64,000 nt of DNA from Agrococcus sp. SL85. GTDB taxonomy: Bacteria; Actinomycetota; Actinomycetes; Actinomycetales; Microbacteriaceae. A program made the translations under genes and the position numbers. Below the pieces are notes generated by a model. The model had not been told where the DNA came from, did not search any database, and saw only the letters and a list, made by a program, of their open reading frames with translations. The stretch lies in assembly GCF_026625845.1 (NCBI RefSeq), contig NZ_CP113066.1, positions 620,001 through 684,000 on the forward strand, read 5' to 3'. Shown here piece after piece: positions 60,514-64,000 of this stretch. Within the stretch, counting starts at the first letter, position 1. Every line of letters begins with the position of its first letter.

Positions 60514-61830
60514 ATGAGCGGCCTCCCGACGCCGCGGCGCGTGCAGGGCACCTACCTCGTGCTGGTGCTCGGCAACACGCTCGCGGCGTCGTTCATCTGG
60601 GGCATCAACACGCTCTTCCTGCTCGACGCGGGGCTCACGAACTTCGAGGCCTTCGCGGCGAACGCGTTCTACACGGTGGGCGTGCTCGTGTTCGAGATCC
60701 CCACGGGCGTCGTCGCCGACACCCTGGGCCGCCGGGCCTCGTACCTCCTCGGCTCCGCCGTGCTCGCCGCGACGACCGCCCTCTACTGGCTGCTGTGGCT
60801 GTGGGAGGCGCCGTTCGCGGCGTGGGCGGTGGTGTCGATGCTCCTCGGCCTCGGCTTCACGTTCTTCTCGGGCGCGATCGACGCGTGGCTCGTCGACGCG
60901 CTCGAGGCGACCGGCTTCACCGGCAGCCTCGAGCAGGTCTTCGGCCGAGCCCAGATCGTCACGGGGGCGGCGATGCTCTCGGGATCGGTGGCGGGCGGCG
61001 TGCTCGCGCAGCTCGTCGACCTCGGCGCGCCGATGCTCGCGCGCGCGGGCATCCTCGTGGCGATGGTGGTCGTGGCCGCGCTCGTCATGCGCGACCTCGG
61101 CTTCGCACCCGACCGCTCCGAGGGGCCGCTGCGCGCGACGCGCACCGTGCTGCGCGAGTCGTGGCGGCACGGCATGCGCAACGCGCCCGTGCGCTGGCTG
61201 CTGCTCGCGAGCCCCTTCACCGCGGGCGTCGGCTTCTACGCCTTCTACGCGCTGCAGCCGCACCTGCTGCAGCTGTGGGGCGACGAGGGCGCGTACTCGA
61301 TCGCGGGGCTCGCGGCCGCGCTGCTCTCGGGCGCGTCGATGCTCGGCGGGGCGCTCGCGCCGCTCGTGCGACGCCGCTTCCCGCGCCGCACCTCCACGAT
61401 CCTGCTCGCGGCGGTCACGAGCGCGCTCGTGCTCGTGCTGCTGGGCCTCGTGCAGTCGTTCTGGCTCGCGGTGGCGCTCGTGGCGCTGTGGGGCGTGATG
61501 GCCGCGATCGACGACCCGGTGCGGCGCGCCTACCTCAACGACCTCATCCCCTCCCGGCAGCGCGCGACGGTGCTCTCGTTCGACTCGCTGCTGGGCGGCG
61601 CGGGCTCGACCGCCTTCCAGCCCGCGCTCGGCCGCACCGCCGACCTCGGCGGCTACGGCGCCTCGCTCGTCGTGAGCGGCGCGCTGTCGGCGCTCGCGAT
61701 CCCCTTCGTGCTGCTGAGCCGCGCGCAGCGCTCGCCGGCCGACACCGCGCGCGAGCTGCGGCCTCGCGAGGGCCGCGCGGACGACGGCGGGGCGCCCGAC
61801 CTGGACGCCCCGCCGACCTCGCGGCCCTAG
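60514..61830 (+). CDS. MFS transporter (12-helix, drug-efflux-like)
   Basis: This 438-residue protein has 12 hydrophobic segments and MFS marks VLVFEIPTGVVADTLGRRASYLLG (the loop 2-3 signature) and FTFFSGAIDAWLVDALEATGF. The second half contains LIPSRQRATVLSFDSLLGG. It resembles actinobacterial efflux transporters rather than the MHS neighbours. The substrate is unknown. The ATG at 60514 lacks a strong ribosome site; GAGCGC-rich sequence precedes it, so the start is moderately certain. It converges with the second MHS gene, nine bases away. Confidence 0.88.
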   Translation: MSGLPTPRRVQGTYLVLVLGNTLAASFIWGINTLFLLDAGLTNFEAFAANAFYTVGVLVFEIPTGVVADTLGRRASYLLGSAVLAATTALYWLLWLWEAPFAAWAVVSMLLGLGFTFFSGAIDAWLVDALEATGFTGSLEQVFGRAQIVTGAAMLSGSVAGGVLAQLVDLGAPMLARAGILVAMVVVAALVMRDLGFAPDRSEGPLRATRTVLRESWRHGMRNAPVRWLLLASPFTAGVGFYAFYALQPHLLQLWGDEGAYSIAGLAAALLSGASMLGGALAPLVRRRFPRRTSTILLAAVTSALVLVLLGLVQSFWLAVALVALWGVMAAIDDPVRRAYLNDLIPSRQRATVLSFDSLLGGAGSTAFQPALGRTADLGGYGASLVVSGALSALAIPFVLLSRAQRSPADTARELRPREGRADDGGAPDLDAPPTSRP

Positions 61831-61839
61831 CCGCTCCGC

Positions 61840-63345
61840 CTAGTCGCGCGACCCGCCCGCGCCGAGCAGCGGCATCGAGGCCGTGTCGAGCAGCGGGTTG
61901 TCGTCCTGGCCCTCGACGAGCTCCTTGGCCTCCTCGCGCGTCTCGACCGTCGGCACCGAGCCGATGAGCGGCCGCTGCGCGCTCTCGCGCATCGTGAGCA
62001 GCGCCACGCCGCCGAGCGCGGCGAAGAACATGATGTAGAAGGCGGGCATGAAGGTGTTGCCGGTGGCCTGGATGAGCGCCTCGCTGAAGAACGGCGTCGT
62101 GCCGCCGAAGAGCGACACGGCCAGGTTGTAGGCGATCGCCATCGCACCGAAGCGGGAGGCGGTGGGGAAGAGCGCCGGCAGCGCCGAGGCCGAGATCGCC
62201 ACGTAGAAGCCCACGGGGATCGCGACCATGCACAGCGCCACGACGACCGTCCACAGCTCGCCGATCTGCATGATCGCGAACGCCGGCACCATGAGCACGA
62301 GCGTCGACCCGACGGCGATCGCGTAGACGGGCTTGCGACCGATGCGGTCGGAGAGCCGGCCGATGAACGGCAGCGCCGCCGACATCGCGATGAGCACCGG
62401 CACGGTCACGATCGCGGCCGCGATGCTGTCGAGGCCCACGGTCTCCTCGAGGTAGGTGGGCATGTAGCTCGTGAGCGCGTAGCCGGCGCTGTTCGTGGCC
62501 GCGACGAGCGCGATGCCGATGAGGATGACGCGCCAGTGGTGGCGGAAGATGCCCACGATGCCCTGCCGCGCGAGCGGGTCGTCGGCGTCGCGCTCGTGCT
62601 GCTGCTCGGCGCCCTGCGCCTGCTCGTAGGCAGGGGTCTCCGGGATCCGCAGCCGGAAGTAGATCGCGACCGCGCCGAGCGGGATCGCGATGAGGAAGGG
62701 GATGCGCCAGCCGTACTCGGTCATGGCGTCGGGCCCCGAGATCGACTGCGTGATCGCGGTCGTCGCCGCCACGACCGAGGCGCCGGCGGCGAAGCCGACG
62801 TAGGAGCCGACGTCGAGCCAGGACGACCAGAAGCCGCGCGAGCGGTCGGGGCTGAACTCCGAGACGTAGGTGGTCGCACCGGCGTACTCGCCGCCGGTCG
62901 AGAAGCCCTGCACCATCTTCAGCAGGTAGAGCGGCACGATGGCCCACGCGCCGATCTGCGCGCTCGTGGGCAGGAGCCCGATGAGCGCGGTGGCGACCGC
63001 CATCATCGCCATGGTGAGGAAGAGCACCTTCTGGCGCCCGATGCGGTCGCCGAGGGGGCCGAGCACGAGGCCGCCGAGGGGGCGGACGAGGAACGAGACG
63101 GCGAAGCCGAAGAGCACGACGAGCAGGCCGACGCCCTCGTCGAGCCCTGCGGTGAAGACCGCGGTCATCGTGACCGTGAGGTAGCCGTAGATGCCGAAGT
63201 CGAACCACTCCATGAAGTTGCCGACGACGGTGCCGCTGATCGCGGTGCGCACCTTCTTCGTCTGGACGACGATGACGTCGTCGACCTCGAGGCGCCGGGC
63301 GCCCTCGGTCTCGCCCGGCGGTGTGGATCCTGCGGTGGTGCTCAT
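61840..63345 (-). CDS. MFS transporter, metabolite:H+ symporter (MHS/ProP-like) family, copy 2
   Basis: This 501-residue protein is a close paralog of the gene at 58691-60259 over its whole length, including GNFMEWFDFGIYGYLTVTM, FSTGGEYAGATTYVSEFSPD, RSRGFWSSWLDVGSYVGF, and the C-terminal LIGSVPTVETREEAKELVEGQDDNPLLDT. The N-termini differ in length and sequence before VDDVIVVQ. GGAGGAGACGGACCG precedes the ATG. The two copies flank an unrelated MFS gene, so they arose by duplication and may have diverged in substrate or expression. Confidence 0.94.
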   Translation of the reverse strand: MSTTAGSTPPGETEGARRLEVDDVIVVQTKKVRTAISGTVVGNFMEWFDFGIYGYLTVTMTAVFTAGLDEGVGLLVVLFGFAVSFLVRPLGGLVLGPLGDRIGRQKVLFLTMAMMAVATALIGLLPTSAQIGAWAIVPLYLLKMVQGFSTGGEYAGATTYVSEFSPDRSRGFWSSWLDVGSYVGFAAGASVVAATTAITQSISGPDAMTEYGWRIPFLIAIPLGAVAIYFRLRIPETPAYEQAQGAEQQHERDADDPLARQGIVGIFRHHWRVILIGIALVAATNSAGYALTSYMPTYLEETVGLDSIAAAIVTVPVLIAMSAALPFIGRLSDRIGRKPVYAIAVGSTLVLMVPAFAIMQIGELWTVVVALCMVAIPVGFYVAISASALPALFPTASRFGAMAIAYNLAVSLFGGTTPFFSEALIQATGNTFMPAFYIMFFAALGGVALLTMRESAQRPLIGSVPTVETREEAKELVEGQDDNPLLDTASMPLLGAGGSRD

Positions 63346-63410
63346 CGGTCCGTCTCCTCCGTGTGGTGCCCGCGAGGCCCGCGGCGATCGGCGAGGCTAC
63401 TCCCCGAGGC

Positions 63411-64000
63411 TCAAAGGCCGCCGGGATCCGGGCCCGGGTGCGGGCCGCTCGCCGCCGCGAACCGCCGCGGGTCGAGGAAGGCGACGTCGGTCGTCGGCGC
63501 CTCGCCGAGCGCGGCCTGCGCCGCGAGCTCGCCGAGCGCGGCGGCGTGCTTGCAGGAGTGACCCGAGCATCCGCCCGCGACGACGACGCGGCGGTCGTCG
63601 TCCATCGCGCCGACGACGAACTGGCCGTCGGGCGTGTGCGCCATGATGCAGGTCGTCCAGGCGGCGGGCTCGGGCTCGAGGTCCGGGAAGGTCGCCGCCA
63701 CCTGGTCGCGCAGCTCGTCGGTCTCGCCGGGCGCGAGCGAGCGGTCGATCGCATCGGGGTCGTCGGCCGAGAACGGCCCGTCGAACTCGCCGCCCACCTT
63801 CACGAGGTCGCCCGGCAGCGCGCCGTGGCCCCAGATCCAGCGCGGCTCGCCGCCGAGGCCGGGCACCGAGCGGATGAAGACCGGCAGCCGGTCGATGCCG
63901 GCGTCACGGCCCTCCTTCGGCGCGAACCACGTCTGCACCACCCGGTGCGGCACGAGCGGCACCTCGGGCACGAGGCGGCCGATCCACGGGCCCGCAGCGA
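63411..64000 (-). CDS. Sarcosine/N-methyltryptophan-oxidase-like FAD enzyme, 5' end outside window
   Basis: About 196 C-terminal residues are present, reading AAGPWIGRLVPEVPLVPHRVVQTWF at the window edge and ending GPDPGGL. The segments WTTCIMAHTPDGQFVVGAM (the Cys at the place of the covalent-flavin Cys of monomeric sarcosine oxidase) and VVAGGCSGHSCKHAAALGELAAQAAL match the C-terminal half of MSOX/MTOX enzymes. They oxidise N-methyl amines or amino acids to aldehyde, amine and H2O2. The adjacent MHS-type transporter is on the same strand and might import the substrate. The N-terminal FAD domain is not in the window. Confidence 0.88.
   Translation of the reverse strand, partial: AAGPWIGRLVPEVPLVPHRVVQTWFAPKEGRDAGIDRLPVFIRSVPGLGGEPRWIWGHGALPGDLVKVGGEFDGPFSADDPDAIDRSLAPGETDELRDQVAATFPDLEPEPAAWTTCIMAHTPDGQFVVGAMDDDRRVVVAGGCSGHSCKHAAALGELAAQAALGEAPTTDVAFLDPRRFAAASGPHPGPDPGGL

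Overview
The window is GC-rich actinobacterial DNA, most likely from the family Microbacteriaceae (an Agrococcus- or Microbacterium-like organism). The reasons are nearly exclusive G/C at third codon positions, many leaderless genes (a -10 hexamer about six bases before the start codon), the order folK-folPB-folE-ftsH-hpt-tilS, an LPxTG surface protein and a TreX/TreY/TreZ trehalose set. No prophage, insertion sequence or CRISPR array was found. Gene content and taxonomy were inferred by reading the sequence only, with no database search.

Layout. 1-4.1 kb: a pair of bacterial PH-domain membrane proteins (YdbS/YdbT type), a divergent LytR-CpsA-Psr wall-polymer ligase and a small DUF3180-type membrane protein. 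4.1-8.3 kb: a tightly overlapping folate operon (folK, a fused folP-folB, folE) behind ftsH. 8.4-14.2 kb: hpt and tilS, normally close neighbours of ftsH, are separated by five related lipoprotein genes, one of them broken by two frameshifts. 14.2-24.5 kb: ppa, then a 9.7-kb gene for a sortase-anchored surface protein with 31 tandem Ig-like domains. 24.8-26.8 kb: an M23 peptidase with a frameshift and three tRNAs (Glu, Asp, Phe). 26.8-39.6 kb: two tiny membrane proteins, an OhrR-like MarR regulator with a 20-bp palindrome, oxidoreductases, an asparagine-synthetase-like protein without a glutaminase cysteine, a desaturase/acyltransferase pair, an acyl-CoA oxidase, an amidohydrolase and a GlxA-type regulator.

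39.6-47.8 kb is the glycogen-to-trehalose region: treX, treY, a small membrane protein and treZ on one strand, which together would make trehalose from glycogen. 47.9-54.9 kb holds small metabolic genes, an ABC exporter pair, an EamA transporter fused in frame to a second membrane module, a tRNA-Gly flanked by 126-bp repeats carrying its 3' end, a GNAT protein and TerC. 55-64 kb holds a lipoate ligase with an unusual domain order, a lipase, an NCS2 purine/pyrimidine permease, two closely related MHS-type MFS transporters around a third MFS transporter, and the end of a sarcosine-oxidase-like flavoenzyme that runs off the window.

Two themes run through the window. Reading-frame breaks occur at five points in four genes of the first 26 kb, all in membrane, secreted or surface proteins. 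Either the assembly has indels there, or these genes are decaying or phase-variable; reads would decide. A direct-repeat motif with two GTCAC units 11 bases apart, like OmpR/PhoP-family boxes, occurs upstream of two of the lipoprotein genes and at two other divergent promoters.
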